A stretch of DNA of 12,715 bases from Candidatus Eiseniibacteriota bacterium. GTDB taxonomy: Bacteria; Eisenbacteria; RBG-16-71-46; SZUA-252. Below, one piece after another: positions 1 through 7,262 of the stretch (the stretch's first letter is position 1; each line of letters begins with the position of its first letter). A model generated the notes under the pieces. That model saw only the letters and a program-made list of their open reading frames with translations. It did not search any database and was not told the origin of the DNA. The DNA is taken from NCBI GenBank assembly GCA_016880395.1, contig JAEHDN010000145.1, positions 1 through 12,715 of the forward strand, written 5' to 3'. A program made the position numbers and the translations under genes.

Positions 1-10
1 AGGGAGACCG

Positions 11-1303
11 ATGCAGGCCTTTCCGAAGTTCGAGCCGCGCCTCTCGCGCGTTCTGGCGTGGTTGACGGCCCTCGCCGCTCTCGCGCTCCTCGGGGCGCCT
101 CGTGCGAAGGCGGAAGACGCGAAGGCGGCGCGTCCGCCGGTATCGGCGGCCGCGGTCCAGGCCTCGCCCCAAACCCCGAAGGCGGCGCCGGCCGAAAAGC
201 CTGCGTCCGCGCCGGTCGCGAAGGCCGCATCCACTACTACTCCCGTGAAAGCCGCGCCGGCTCCGGTCAAGAAGGCAGCGCCGGCCGCGACGCAGACCCG
301 AGAGGTCAAGATCCAGGACAGCGCGAGCGACAGCAGCATGACGCTCCGCGGCGGTCAGGATCGCACGGACTTCAAGACGATGACCATCGAGGGCGAGGAC
401 CGCGTGCACGTCGACGTGGAGCGCCCCGAGCTGTCGCTCGAGCTGGACGCGACGAAGGTGCGCGGGCTCGAATCGGGAACCGCGGCGGACGTCCTGAACC
501 GCGTGTCCCCGGACCTCACGACCAAGTATCTTGCGCTCTCCGCGACACAGCCTACGCCGTACCTCGCCCGGCCCTGGCTACGGCAGTTCGCCACCGGTCC
601 GATCGCGCGGTTCCAGCCGAACGTGAAGGACGTGGAGCGGTGGAAGCTGGTGGTCGCCGACTCCAAGGGCGAGACCGTGCGGACCTACGGGGGCAAGGGA
701 GACGCCCCGAAGGAGATCACCTGGGACGGGCGCACGCAGAGCGGCGCCCTCGTGACCCCGGGGCTCACCTACTCCTACTACTTCGAGGCCTATGACAAGG
801 CCGGCAACAAGCGGAACTTCGTGGGCGAGGGCTTCAAGGTCTCCGCCTACCGCGTCGATTCGCCGACCGGGCCGATCCTCGTGTTCTCGGGCCAGAGCCT
901 CCTCGCCTCGCAGAAATCCTCGCGCGCGTTCGGCATGGGCGCGGGAACGGGAAGCCGCGCGGTGCCCCCGGTCATTCTCGAGACGGTGAGCTGGCTCAAC
1001 CAGTCGGCCCGCGTTCAGCAGCCCGTGACCGTCGCGGTGACGGCGCGGAGCTACGAGCAGGCCAACCTCATCGCGAAGCAGGTCGGCATGACGATGACCG
1101 AGCTCGCGCTGGGCGATCCGTCGCGAATCAAGGCGGTGGCCGAGGTTGCGCCGGATGCGGCCGACGGCGGCGTGGTGCGCGTGTCGCTCGCGGGCACGGA
1201 GATGCCCGGGACCGGGGTCCCGCTCACCGGGAGCAAGGGCAAGGACTCGAAGAAGGAGTCCAACCAGAAGTCCAAGAAGGACTCGGGCAAGAACAAGAAG
1301 TAG
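11..1303 (+). CDS. Secreted protein with FlgD-type Ig-like domain and lysine-rich C-terminal tail
   Basis: A 430-residue exported protein of unknown function. The ATG has an AGGGAG ribosome site four bases upstream. Residues 1-35 form a Sec signal peptide: a basic start, a hydrophobic run around residues 14-28, and a likely cut after Ala-Lys-Ala. Residues 36-95 are a low-complexity Ala/Pro/Lys linker of the kind that spans the periplasm or cell wall. Residues about 205-280 look like a FlgD-type Ig-like domain (WDGR, then G..V.PG..Y.Y...A.DKAGN), a fold common in surface and secreted proteins. Residues about 325-400 form a further alpha/beta region, faintly OmpA-like but without the usual key motif, so I do not call it that. 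The last 25 residues are almost entirely Lys, Ser, Asn and Gly, which could bind nucleic acid, anionic lipid or cell-wall polymer. The next gene starts 35 bases downstream. Export is well supported; function is not known. Confidence 0.8.
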   Translation: MQAFPKFEPRLSRVLAWLTALAALALLGAPRAKAEDAKAARPPVSAAAVQASPQTPKAAPAEKPASAPVAKAASTTTPVKAAPAPVKKAAPAATQTREVKIQDSASDSSMTLRGGQDRTDFKTMTIEGEDRVHVDVERPELSLELDATKVRGLESGTAADVLNRVSPDLTTKYLALSATQPTPYLARPWLRQFATGPIARFQPNVKDVERWKLVVADSKGETVRTYGGKGDAPKEITWDGRTQSGALVTPGLTYSYYFEAYDKAGNKRNFVGEGFKVSAYRVDSPTGPILVFSGQSLLASQKSSRAFGMGAGTGSRAVPPVILETVSWLNQSARVQQPVTVAVTARSYEQANLIAKQVGMTMTELALGDPSRIKAVAEVAPDAADGGVVRVSLAGTEMPGTGVPLTGSKGKDSKKESNQKSKKDSGKNKK

Positions 1304-1330
1304 ACCCGCGGCATACCCGCGGCGCATCAT

Positions 1331-1352
1331 GGCGCGCCATGGAGGGCGCGCC
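1331..1352 (+). promoter_or_regulatory. GC hairpin displaying the start codon of the phosphatidyltransferase gene
   Basis: Two copies of the self-complementary octamer GGCGCGCC (1331-1338 and 1345-1352) are separated by six bases, ATGGAG. They can pair as a perfect 8-bp all-GC stem, and the loop contains the start codon at 1339-1341. A TTCTC stretch follows, so the element could instead act as a weak terminator-like hairpin behind the upstream gene. The structure is read directly from the sequence. Any role in translation or termination is inference. Confidence 0.4.
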
Positions 1353-2052
1353 TTCTCAGACCGGCGGTGAAACCCCGCGCCTCGGCGCGGACGCGGAACG
1401 CCAGTCGACCTTCGTCCTGACCCGCTTCGAGCGCTGGGCCCTGCCGCGCCTCGCGGCCTCGCTGCCCCGCTGGGTCGTCCCCGATCATCTGACCGCGCTC
1501 GGCGTCCTCGCCGCCACCGCAATCGCCACGGCGTACGTGCTCTCCACGCGGAGCCCGCACTGGCTCTGGCTCGCGAACGCCGCGCTCGTGGTGCACTGGT
1601 TCGGCGACAGCCTGGACGGCACCCTCGCGCGCGTGCGGCACATCGAGCGGCCAAGGTACGGGTTCTACCTCGATCATCTCACCGACGCGTATTCCACGAC
1701 CGTGATCGGGATCGGGCTCGGCTTCTCTCCCTACATGCTCCTCGCCGTCGGGCTCGCGATCGTGATCGGGTACCTGGTGCTCTCGATCAACGTCTACCTC
1801 GAGACGCACGTCTTCGGGAAGTTTCGCTACGGGTATGGGATCCTCGGACCCACGGAGGCGAGAGTCATCCTGGTCGGGCTCAACCTGCTGGCTCTTCTCA
1901 TCGGTCCCATCCCCTTCCACGTCAAGGGGATCGAGCTCACCGCCTTCGACGTGCTCGGGATCGCGGCGGCGCTCTCCATGGCCGGGCTCCTGGCGCGTAG
2001 AGTCTTCCGGAACCTGCGGGATCTGGCCCGGGCGGAGCCGCCCCGCCGCTGA
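1339..2052 (+). CDS. CDP-alcohol phosphatidyltransferase family protein
   Basis: An integral membrane enzyme of 237 residues. The family transfers a phosphatidyl-type group from a CDP-activated lipid (or CDP-alcohol) to an alcohol and releases CMP. The metal-binding signature is intact: D90-x2-D93-G94-x2-A97-R98, then G108-x3-D112-x3-D116. The gap between AR and G is nine residues, one more than the common pattern. Several hydrophobic segments (about 50-68, 74-88, 120-150, 167-182 and 203-218) fit the usual six-helix fold. The acceptor alcohol cannot be read from the sequence, so phosphatidylglycerophosphate, inositol-phosphate and archaetidyl-type substrates all remain possible. No ribosome site is visible before the ATG, which sits in the loop of a GC hairpin; the only later in-frame alternative is a CTG. 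A 52-base gap separates it from the trehalose genes, so co-transcription is possible but not shown. Confidence 0.85.
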   Translation: MEGAPSQTGGETPRLGADAERQSTFVLTRFERWALPRLAASLPRWVVPDHLTALGVLAATAIATAYVLSTRSPHWLWLANAALVVHWFGDSLDGTLARVRHIERPRYGFYLDHLTDAYSTTVIGIGLGFSPYMLLAVGLAIVIGYLVLSINVYLETHVFGKFRYGYGILGPTEARVILVGLNLLALLIGPIPFHVKGIELTAFDVLGIAAALSMAGLLARRVFRNLRDLARAEPPRR

Positions 2053-2056
2053 ACGA

Positions 2057-2070
2057 TCGGGGGTCCCCGA
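2057..2070 (+). terminator. Small GC hairpin between the phosphatidyltransferase gene and otsA
   Basis: TCGGGG and CCCCGA pair almost back to back (minimum loop about two to four bases) just after the stop codon at 2050-2052. A pyrimidine-rich stretch (CCTCTCATCTGTTCT) follows, but there is no true T-run, so termination would be weak. It might attenuate read-through into otsA. Confidence 0.3.
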
Positions 2071-2089
2071 CCGGGCCTCTCATCTGTTC

Positions 2090-2095
2090 TAGAAT
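2090..2095 (+). promoter_or_regulatory. Possible -10 element (TAGAAT) before otsA
   Basis: TAGAAT matches the sigma-70 -10 consensus TATAAT at five of six positions. It lies ten bases before the otsA ATG in otherwise GC-rich sequence. The matching -35 position (about 2067-2072, CCGACC) is poor. A start site set by this box would fall almost on the ATG and leave no room for the GGAGG at 2096-2100, so the two readings compete. Weak candidate only. Confidence 0.2.
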
Positions 2096-2104
2096 GGAGG
2101 GGAT

Positions 2105-3700
2105 ATGGTACCGGACACCGAGCGCCCACCGCGGCGCCTCCTCCATGCCCTGGGCCGGGCCGCCGCGCGCGAGAGCCAACGGCGTGACATCGAGCGCCAG
2201 ACCCGTCCCGACCAGCTCGAGCGGAGCGTCCGCGAGTACCTCGGGCGCACCCGCATCGTCATCGCTTCCAACCGGGAGCCCTACCAGCACGTCCGTCGGA
2301 ACGGATCCATCCGGGCGATCCGGAGCGCCGGCGGCCTCGCCTCCGCGCTCGACTCCGTGGCCCGCGCCACGGGAGCCGTGTGGGTGGCCCAGGCCTCGGG
2401 CGATGCCGACCGCGAGATGGCCGACGACCGGGGGCGTGTGTCCATGCCCCCCGGGCAGGACCGATACACCCTCCAGCGCGTTTGGATCGACGACGAGGAG
2501 CGAGCCCAGGGCTTCAACCGGTTCGTGAACGGCTGCCTCTGGCCGCTCTGCCACGTCGTCTACGTCCGGCCCCAGTTCGTCGCGGCCCACTGGCGCGCGT
2601 ACCAGGAAGTGAACCGCATGTTCGCGGACGCCATCCTCGAGGCCGCCGGGGACGAGCCGGCGCTCGTGCTGCTTCAGGATTACCACCTCGCGCTCTGCGC
2701 AGCCGAGCTGCGGGCGCGCCGCCCCGACCTGACGATCGTCCTCTTCTGGCACATCCCCTGGCCCAACGCGGAGGTGTTCCGGATCGTCCCCTGGAAGCGG
2801 GAGATCCTCGAAGGGCTCCTCGCGTGCGACCTCCTTGGTTTCCACATCCGCTACCACGGGATGAACTTCATCGAGACGGTCTCGCAAGAGCTGGAGGCGC
2901 TGATCGATCGGGAGCGCGGAGCGGTCCGCCGCCGCGGGCGGAGGACGTTCGTCCGCGATTATCCGATCAGCCCCGACGTCGCCGAGATCGCCGTCACCGC
3001 GGCCGACCCTTCGACGCGCGCGGCGGTCCAGCGCATCCGCGAGCGCCTCGCGATCGGCGATGCCCAGGTGATCCTCGGAGTCGATCGCCTCGACTACACG
3101 AAGGGCATCCCGGAGCGGCTCGACGCTTATGAGCTCCTGCTCGACCGCCACCCCGAGTGGCGGGATCGCGTCGTCATGGTCCTGATCGCGGTCCCGAGCC
3201 GCGTCGACCTCCCCGAGTACCAGGCGCTCGGCCGCGCCGTCGCCGAGCGCGTGGAGAAGCTCAACGAGCGGTTCGGCTCGGGGCAGCGGCAGTCGGTCTA
3301 CCTGATCACCGAGAATCTCGATTTCCGGGATCTCATCCCCTACTACGTGATGGCCGACGTCATGGCCGTCACCTCGCTCCACGACGGGATGAACCTCGTC
3401 GCCAAGGAGTACGTCGCCGCGCGCGTGCACAACGACGGCGTGCTCGTGCTGAGCCCCTACACGGGGGCCTCGCGCGAGCTGGAGCACGCGATCCAGGTCA
3501 GCCCGTTCGACGTCGACCGCCTGAGCGGCGCGTTCCGCCAGGCGCTCACGATCAGCCCCGACGACCGCGAGCGGCGCATGAAGTCGCTCCGCGAGGTCGT
3601 GGCGGCGCAGAACATCTACGACTGGGCGAGGAAGCTCTTGCGCGACGTCCGGCGCCTGCACCTGGTGCCGGGAGCGACCTGGCCCGGCGGGCGACGTTGA
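2105..3700 (+). CDS. otsA: Trehalose-6-phosphate synthase, GT20 family (OtsA type)
   Basis: A 531-residue cytoplasmic glycosyltransferase that joins a nucleotide-activated glucose to glucose-6-phosphate, giving trehalose-6-phosphate. The GT-B fold signatures run in order: SNREPY with R57, the glycine pair at 76-77, LQDYHL with D192, HIPWPN near 217, DRLDYTKG with R328 and K333, and HDGMNLVAKE with D427 and E435. These correspond to the donor- and phosphate-binding residues of E. coli OtsA. It carries about 48 extra N-terminal residues, charged and probably helical, before the first strand. The HIPWPN...PWKREILEGLL stretch is typical of a bacterial and archaeal GT20 subgroup rather than of E. 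coli OtsA. Some relatives make glucosylglycerol-phosphate, so the acceptor is likely but not certain. A GGAGG site lies four bases before the ATG. The stop overlaps the start of the phosphatase gene. Confidence 0.9.
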   Translation: MVPDTERPPRRLLHALGRAAARESQRRDIERQTRPDQLERSVREYLGRTRIVIASNREPYQHVRRNGSIRAIRSAGGLASALDSVARATGAVWVAQASGDADREMADDRGRVSMPPGQDRYTLQRVWIDDEERAQGFNRFVNGCLWPLCHVVYVRPQFVAAHWRAYQEVNRMFADAILEAAGDEPALVLLQDYHLALCAAELRARRPDLTIVLFWHIPWPNAEVFRIVPWKREILEGLLACDLLGFHIRYHGMNFIETVSQELEALIDRERGAVRRRGRRTFVRDYPISPDVAEIAVTAADPSTRAAVQRIRERLAIGDAQVILGVDRLDYTKGIPERLDAYELLLDRHPEWRDRVVMVLIAVPSRVDLPEYQALGRAVAERVEKLNERFGSGQRQSVYLITENLDFRDLIPYYVMADVMAVTSLHDGMNLVAKEYVAARVHNDGVLVLSPYTGASRELEHAIQVSPFDVDRLSGAFRQALTISPDDRERRMKSLREVVAAQNIYDWARKLLRDVRRLHLVPGATWPGGRR

Positions 3701-4491
3701 CGTCCCTGTTCGCGCCGGGCACCTGGGACAAGGTCGCCGCGGCGTTCGCCCCCAACGGGCGCCGACCTCTCCTCGCGTTCGACGTGGACGGCACGCTCGC
3801 CCCGATCGTCAACGATCCGGCGCGCGCGCGCGTGCCGGTCGCGACGCGGCGCCTACTCACCGCGCTCGTGAGGGACCGCGGGCTCGTGATCGCGGCCGTG
3901 AGCGCCCGGCGCGATCGGGACCTCCGCACGATCCTCCCCGTGCGCGGCATCCGGCGCGTCGCGCAGTACGGCCTCGAGGGGGTGATCGCCCCGCCCGCGC
4001 TCGAGCGCGCGCGCTGGCGGCATGCGGCCAGGAATATCCGGCGAATCCTCGAGCCGGTCGCGGCGGCGACGCCCGGGGCCTGGGTGGAGGACAAGGGGAT
4101 GACGGTCTCGCTCCACGACCGCCTCGTGCCGGCCGGGAGGATGCCCGCGCTCCGCCGAGCACTCCGCTCGGCGGCCGTCAAGGCGGAAGGTTTTGGATTT
4201 TCCACCGCTCGCGGCCTGTGCGTGACCGACTTCGTGCCGCGAGGGTACGATAAAGGGCGCGCGATCGAGGCGCTCCGGCGGAGCGTCGGGGGGGACCCGG
4301 CGATCTATTTCGGAGACAGCGAAGCCGATGAGCCCGCGTTCGCCGCACTCGGCCGGGGCGATGTCCCGGTCCGTGTAGGTCCCGGCCCCACCCGCGCCCG
4401 CTATCGCGTGCGCGGGGCAGGCGATGTCGCCAGGTTTCTCCGCAAGCTGCTCGATCTGCGGAGAGCGTTGGATCCGGCCACCAGGAGGTAA
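3697..4491 (+). CDS. otsB: Trehalose-6-phosphate phosphatase, HAD family (OtsB type)
   Basis: A 264-residue HAD-superfamily phosphatase that removes phosphate from trehalose-6-phosphate to release trehalose. Motif I is AFDVDGTL with the nucleophile D29 and the acid/base D31. Motif II is the Ser in AVSARR. The motif III Lys is probably that in GYDKGRA. Motif IV is FGDSEADE, with Ser where many relatives have a second Asp. The length matches the stand-alone OtsB family. The open frame runs far upstream through otsA, but protein-like sequence begins at TTG 3697, which overlaps the otsA stop as TTGA and suggests translational coupling. No ATG or GTG lies nearby in frame. The directly coupled synthase supports the substrate assignment. 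If the synthase makes glucosylglycerol-phosphate, this enzyme would act on that instead. Confidence 0.88.
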   Translation: MTSLFAPGTWDKVAAAFAPNGRRPLLAFDVDGTLAPIVNDPARARVPVATRRLLTALVRDRGLVIAAVSARRDRDLRTILPVRGIRRVAQYGLEGVIAPPALERARWRHAARNIRRILEPVAAATPGAWVEDKGMTVSLHDRLVPAGRMPALRRALRSAAVKAEGFGFSTARGLCVTDFVPRGYDKGRAIEALRRSVGGDPAIYFGDSEADEPAFAALGRGDVPVRVGPGPTRARYRVRGAGDVARFLRKLLDLRRALDPATRR

Positions 4492-4495
4492 CCCC

Positions 4496-5206
4496 ATGGA
4501 CTGGCACCAGACCGCCGCCGCCATCATCCCACCGGACCTGGGCATGCAGCTCCAGGAGACGCTCCTTGCCGTCACGGGCGGGCTCACGCTGATCCTGATC
4601 GCGGGTGTGATCGCGCTGATGGGCTGGGTCGTGGGCGCGCTCCTCTCGCGGGCCGCCCAGTCAATCCTCTCCCTGGCCGGCCTCGACGCACCCGCCAAGA
4701 AGCTGGCCGCGGGCACCGGGGTCCGTGCGGATCTCCTCCCGAGCCGCATGGTGGGCTTCGCCATCTTCTGGCTCGTGATCCTCGGCACATCGATCATCGC
4801 GCTCCGCGTCGTCGGCCTCGATCTCGCGCCGTCGCTCGTCGCGCGCCTTCAGGACGTCCTTCCCCGCATCGTGACCTCGGGGCTCGTGCTCCTCCTCGGG
4901 ATCCCGCTCGCGCTCGCCGCCGGACGGCTGCTCAACGCGCTCCTCCTGCAATCCGGAGTGCGACCGAACCGGATCCGCGAGCAGGGCGCCGGGGTCCTCC
5001 TGGTCGCGTTCACGGTGCTGATCGCGCTCGACCAGCTCGGTCTGGCCGCACACCTCGTGCTGGCCGTGGTCATCGCCGTCGTGGCCGCGGCGGGACTCGC
5101 GCTCGCGCTGGCGTTCGGGCTCGGCTGCCGCGATCTGGCGCGGGATCTCATCGTCGAGTATCTGCGCGCTTCCGACGAGTGGACCCGCCCTCACTCGCGC
5201 CCGTGA
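4496..5206 (+). CDS. Small mechanosensitive-channel-like membrane protein (conserved TM helix family)
   Basis: A 236-residue inner-membrane protein with four or five hydrophobic segments (about 27-50, 86-106, 124-145, 165-180 and 184-207). They end in FGLGCRDLARD, the conserved stretch of the TM-helix family found at the N-terminus of some MscS-like channels. There is no C-terminal MscS beta or vestibule domain, so it is the membrane module alone; whether it gates by itself is unknown. An AGGAGG site lies seven bases before ATG 4496, so the longer open frame reaching back into otsB is not the start. The gene sits four bases after the otsB stop. Its place inside a trehalose operon suits an osmotic role: sensing tension, or releasing solute after down-shock. 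That role is inferred from context and from archaeal parallels. Confidence 0.75.
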   Translation: MDWHQTAAAIIPPDLGMQLQETLLAVTGGLTLILIAGVIALMGWVVGALLSRAAQSILSLAGLDAPAKKLAAGTGVRADLLPSRMVGFAIFWLVILGTSIIALRVVGLDLAPSLVARLQDVLPRIVTSGLVLLLGIPLALAAGRLLNALLLQSGVRPNRIREQGAGVLLVAFTVLIALDQLGLAAHLVLAVVIAVVAAAGLALALAFGLGCRDLARDLIVEYLRASDEWTRPHSRP

Positions 5207-5949
5207 GCCAGGCCTTCACCTTCCTCACGCCGTCGCCGCTCGAATGCCCCGCTGGGCATATAGCGGTGGATATCCAGTCGCTGCGCGACGGGATTGCCGC
5301 GGCCTCCGACGCGTCCCTCTTCCAGCACGTGACGCGGATGCCCGTGCGATTCCCTCACGCGCGCGACGTGCCGGAGAACGACTTCGCACGCTGGGTCGGC
5401 GACATGATCCAGCTTCCGGAGGTGAGCGAACGGCTCGCCTTCGTCGGCTCGGCGTCGTGCACCCACTTCGGGCAGCTTCGGGATTCGCTCCTCGAGGTGC
5501 TCGACCGCGTACAGCTCAGGGACCGGAAGCGCGAGGCGCCCGACGGGGCGGCGTTCCACTTCCTCGAGGCCTACTCGGTCCTGGCGCCGCTCGGAGTGGA
5601 CGCGACGAGCCCTGCGGAGGTGATCGAGGTGTGGCCCTGGATCGACCTCGGCTCCGCCTTCTATCACCTGGTCGAGGCGCCCCTTCACGGCACGACGGAG
5701 CACGCGCTGATCCCCTGGCTCCGCGAGCACGGAGGGAAGAGCATGGCGGACTCCGCCGAGCAGGTCGTCTTCTCCTCCCGCCCGCTCGCGATCCTTCTCA
5801 AGGAGGTGGGATCGCGGTGGCGCCGCTCCATGATCGGCCGCCGGCTGATCGAGCGCGCCGAGGCGCCCGAGCTGGAGCGTCAGCGCGAGGCGAGGGCCGC
5901 GATGGCCCGGCTCGCGGGACGGCTCCGCGGGAGGGGTAGCAAGCGATGA
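5203..5949 (+). CDS. Uncharacterised protein with two tandem DUF5752-like modules
   Basis: A soluble protein of 248 residues from GTG 5203, whose start overlaps the preceding stop as GTGA. GTG 5179 would add eight residues, and neither start has a clear ribosome site. The sequence repeats itself without gaps at a spacing of 113 residues: F5-x-F7-L8, P16, G18, A21, S38-x-F40-x-H42 against F118-x-F120-L121, P129, G131, A134, S151-x-F153-x-H155. Copy one continues into NDFARWV near residue 60; copy two has a looser counterpart ending in PWLREHG. I match the module to DUF5752 from memory, with moderate confidence. I can assign no activity. There is no signal peptide or membrane segment. The last 50 residues are Arg/Glu-rich and probably helical. 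Its position between the channel-like gene and treT, overlapping both, suggests a partner or regulator of the trehalose enzymes. Confidence 0.7.
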   Translation: MSQAFTFLTPSPLECPAGHIAVDIQSLRDGIAAASDASLFQHVTRMPVRFPHARDVPENDFARWVGDMIQLPEVSERLAFVGSASCTHFGQLRDSLLEVLDRVQLRDRKREAPDGAAFHFLEAYSVLAPLGVDATSPAEVIEVWPWIDLGSAFYHLVEAPLHGTTEHALIPWLREHGGKSMADSAEQVVFSSRPLAILLKEVGSRWRRSMIGRRLIERAEAPELERQREARAAMARLAGRLRGRGSKR

Positions 5950-7223
5950 GCACCGCACGCGATCCCGGCACCGCCTACGCCGCGACGATCGGCGGAGGAC
6001 TCGCCGCGTCCTCCGCGCCATCCGGGGGATGGCTCGAGCGCTACGAGCACCTCGTGGGCGCCCGCACGCTGCGCGCGCTCGAGGCGCTGGCACGGAAGCT
6101 CAAGGGGCATCGGATCGTCATGGTCAACACGACCAAGACCGGAGGCGGCGTCGCCGAGATCCTCCACCGGGTCGTGGTGATCCTGAACGAGCTGGGCATC
6201 GCCACGACGTGGGAGGTGATGGAGGGGGACGATCACTTCTTCGGGGTCACGAAGAAGATGCACAACGCACTCCACGGCCACTCGCAACCGCTCACGGACG
6301 AGGACCGGGAGATCTATCGCGAGCGCACGCGCATCGAGGCGGAGCGGCTGGCGCTCGACGGGGATCTCATCCTGATCCACGATCCCCAGCCCGCGTCCCT
6401 GATCGAGCACCGTCGCGAGCCCGGGCAGCGCTGGGTCTGGCGCTGTCACATCGACCTCTCGCGCCGCGACGAGGCGTACTGGGAGTTTCTGAAGCCCGCG
6501 GTGTCCCGCTACGACACGGCGATCTTCTCCCACATCGAGTTCGTGCCTCCCCTCACGGTGCCCGCGGTGCTGGTGCCTCCCTCGATCGACCCCTTCGCCG
6601 ACAAGAACCGGGATCTGACCGAGGAGGAGATCGAGTCGATCGTGGAGCGCCTCGGGCTGGACGCGACCTCGCCCTGGATCACGCAGATCTCGCGGTTCGA
6701 TCGCATCAAGGATCCGGTCGGCGTCCTGGAGGCGTTCAAGCTGGTTCGCGCGCGGCGGCCGTCGCATCTCGTGCTGGCCGGCGGAGGCGCGAGCGACGAT
6801 CCCGAAGGGGCCGAGGTGCTGGCCGAGGTGCGCGCGAAGGCGAAGGGTGTGCGGGACGTGACGATTCTCGAGCTGCCGCCCCAGTCCGACGTCGAGATCA
6901 ACGCCATCCAGCGCGCCTCGACCGTGGTTCTGCAGAAGTCCCTGCGCGAGGGGTTTGCACTGACGGTGTCGGAAGCGCTGTGGAAGCGGCGTGCGGTGGT
7001 CGCGAGCGCGGTGGGCGGGATCCCGCTCCAGGTTCTCCACGAGCGGACGGGCCTTCTCGTAAGGTCGATCGAGGGGACCGCCTTCCAGACGATCCGCTTC
7101 CTCGACAACCCGGACCTGCGCCGCGACCTCGGCACGGAAGGGCATATCCACGTGCGGGACAACTTCCTCCACACGCGAGAGGTGCGGGACTATCTGGCGG
7201 TGTTCGCGCGGCTGCTGCGGTGA
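5946..7223 (+). CDS. treT: Trehalose synthase TreT, GT4 glycosyltransferase
   Basis: A 425-residue cytoplasmic GT-B enzyme. The TreT family joins NDP-glucose to free glucose to give trehalose, and the reaction is reversible. The N-terminal domain carries the hallmark TreT text: YEHLVG, then a VN.TKTGGGVAEILHR loop near residues 60-75, then WEVMEGDDHFF and KKMHNALHG. The C-terminal domain has ISRFDRIKDP and the retaining-transferase E-x7-E pair E335 and E343 (REGFALTVSE). About 30 extra residues precede the conserved start. The ATG overlaps the previous stop as ATGA, with GGGAGGGG nine bases upstream. It is the last gene of the operon and is followed by a strong hairpin. With otsA and otsB in the same operon the cell has two routes, or TreT works in reverse to reclaim glucose as NDP-glucose. 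The direction and the nucleotide used cannot be read from sequence. Confidence 0.88.
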   Translation: MSTARDPGTAYAATIGGGLAASSAPSGGWLERYEHLVGARTLRALEALARKLKGHRIVMVNTTKTGGGVAEILHRVVVILNELGIATTWEVMEGDDHFFGVTKKMHNALHGHSQPLTDEDREIYRERTRIEAERLALDGDLILIHDPQPASLIEHRREPGQRWVWRCHIDLSRRDEAYWEFLKPAVSRYDTAIFSHIEFVPPLTVPAVLVPPSIDPFADKNRDLTEEEIESIVERLGLDATSPWITQISRFDRIKDPVGVLEAFKLVRARRPSHLVLAGGGASDDPEGAEVLAEVRAKAKGVRDVTILELPPQSDVEINAIQRASTVVLQKSLREGFALTVSEALWKRRAVVASAVGGIPLQVLHERTGLLVRSIEGTAFQTIRFLDNPDLRRDLGTEGHIHVRDNFLHTREVRDYLAVFARLLR

Positions 7224-7226
7224 GAG

Positions 7227-7255
7227 CGGGCGTGCGCTCCCCGTGCGCACGCCCG
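7227..7255. terminator. Hairpin between convergent treT and minus-strand operon
   Basis: CGGGCGTGCGC (7227-7237) and GCGCACGCCCG (7245-7255) are perfect reverse complements, giving an 11-bp stem with a seven-base loop. The element fills the 39-base gap between the two convergent stop codons, so it could end transcripts from both sides. No T-run follows on either strand, so it is not a classical intrinsic terminator. Confidence 0.6.
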
Positions 7256-7262
7256 TCCCGGT

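Noticed and set aside
578..1654. 358-residue open frame on the minus strand opposite the first two genes
   Set aside because: Arg/Ala/Gly-rich composition with no domain signature, and it spans two convincing plus-strand genes.
1937..3661. 574-residue open frame on the minus strand opposite otsA
   Set aside because: Its translation is Asp/Val/Arg/His-rich without motifs, and the opposite strand encodes an unmistakable GT20 enzyme. Long antisense frames are expected at this GC content.
3157..3696. Upstream extension of the OtsB open frame
   Set aside because: It lies entirely within otsA in another frame and is Arg/Pro/Ala-rich; OtsB-like sequence begins near TTG 3697.
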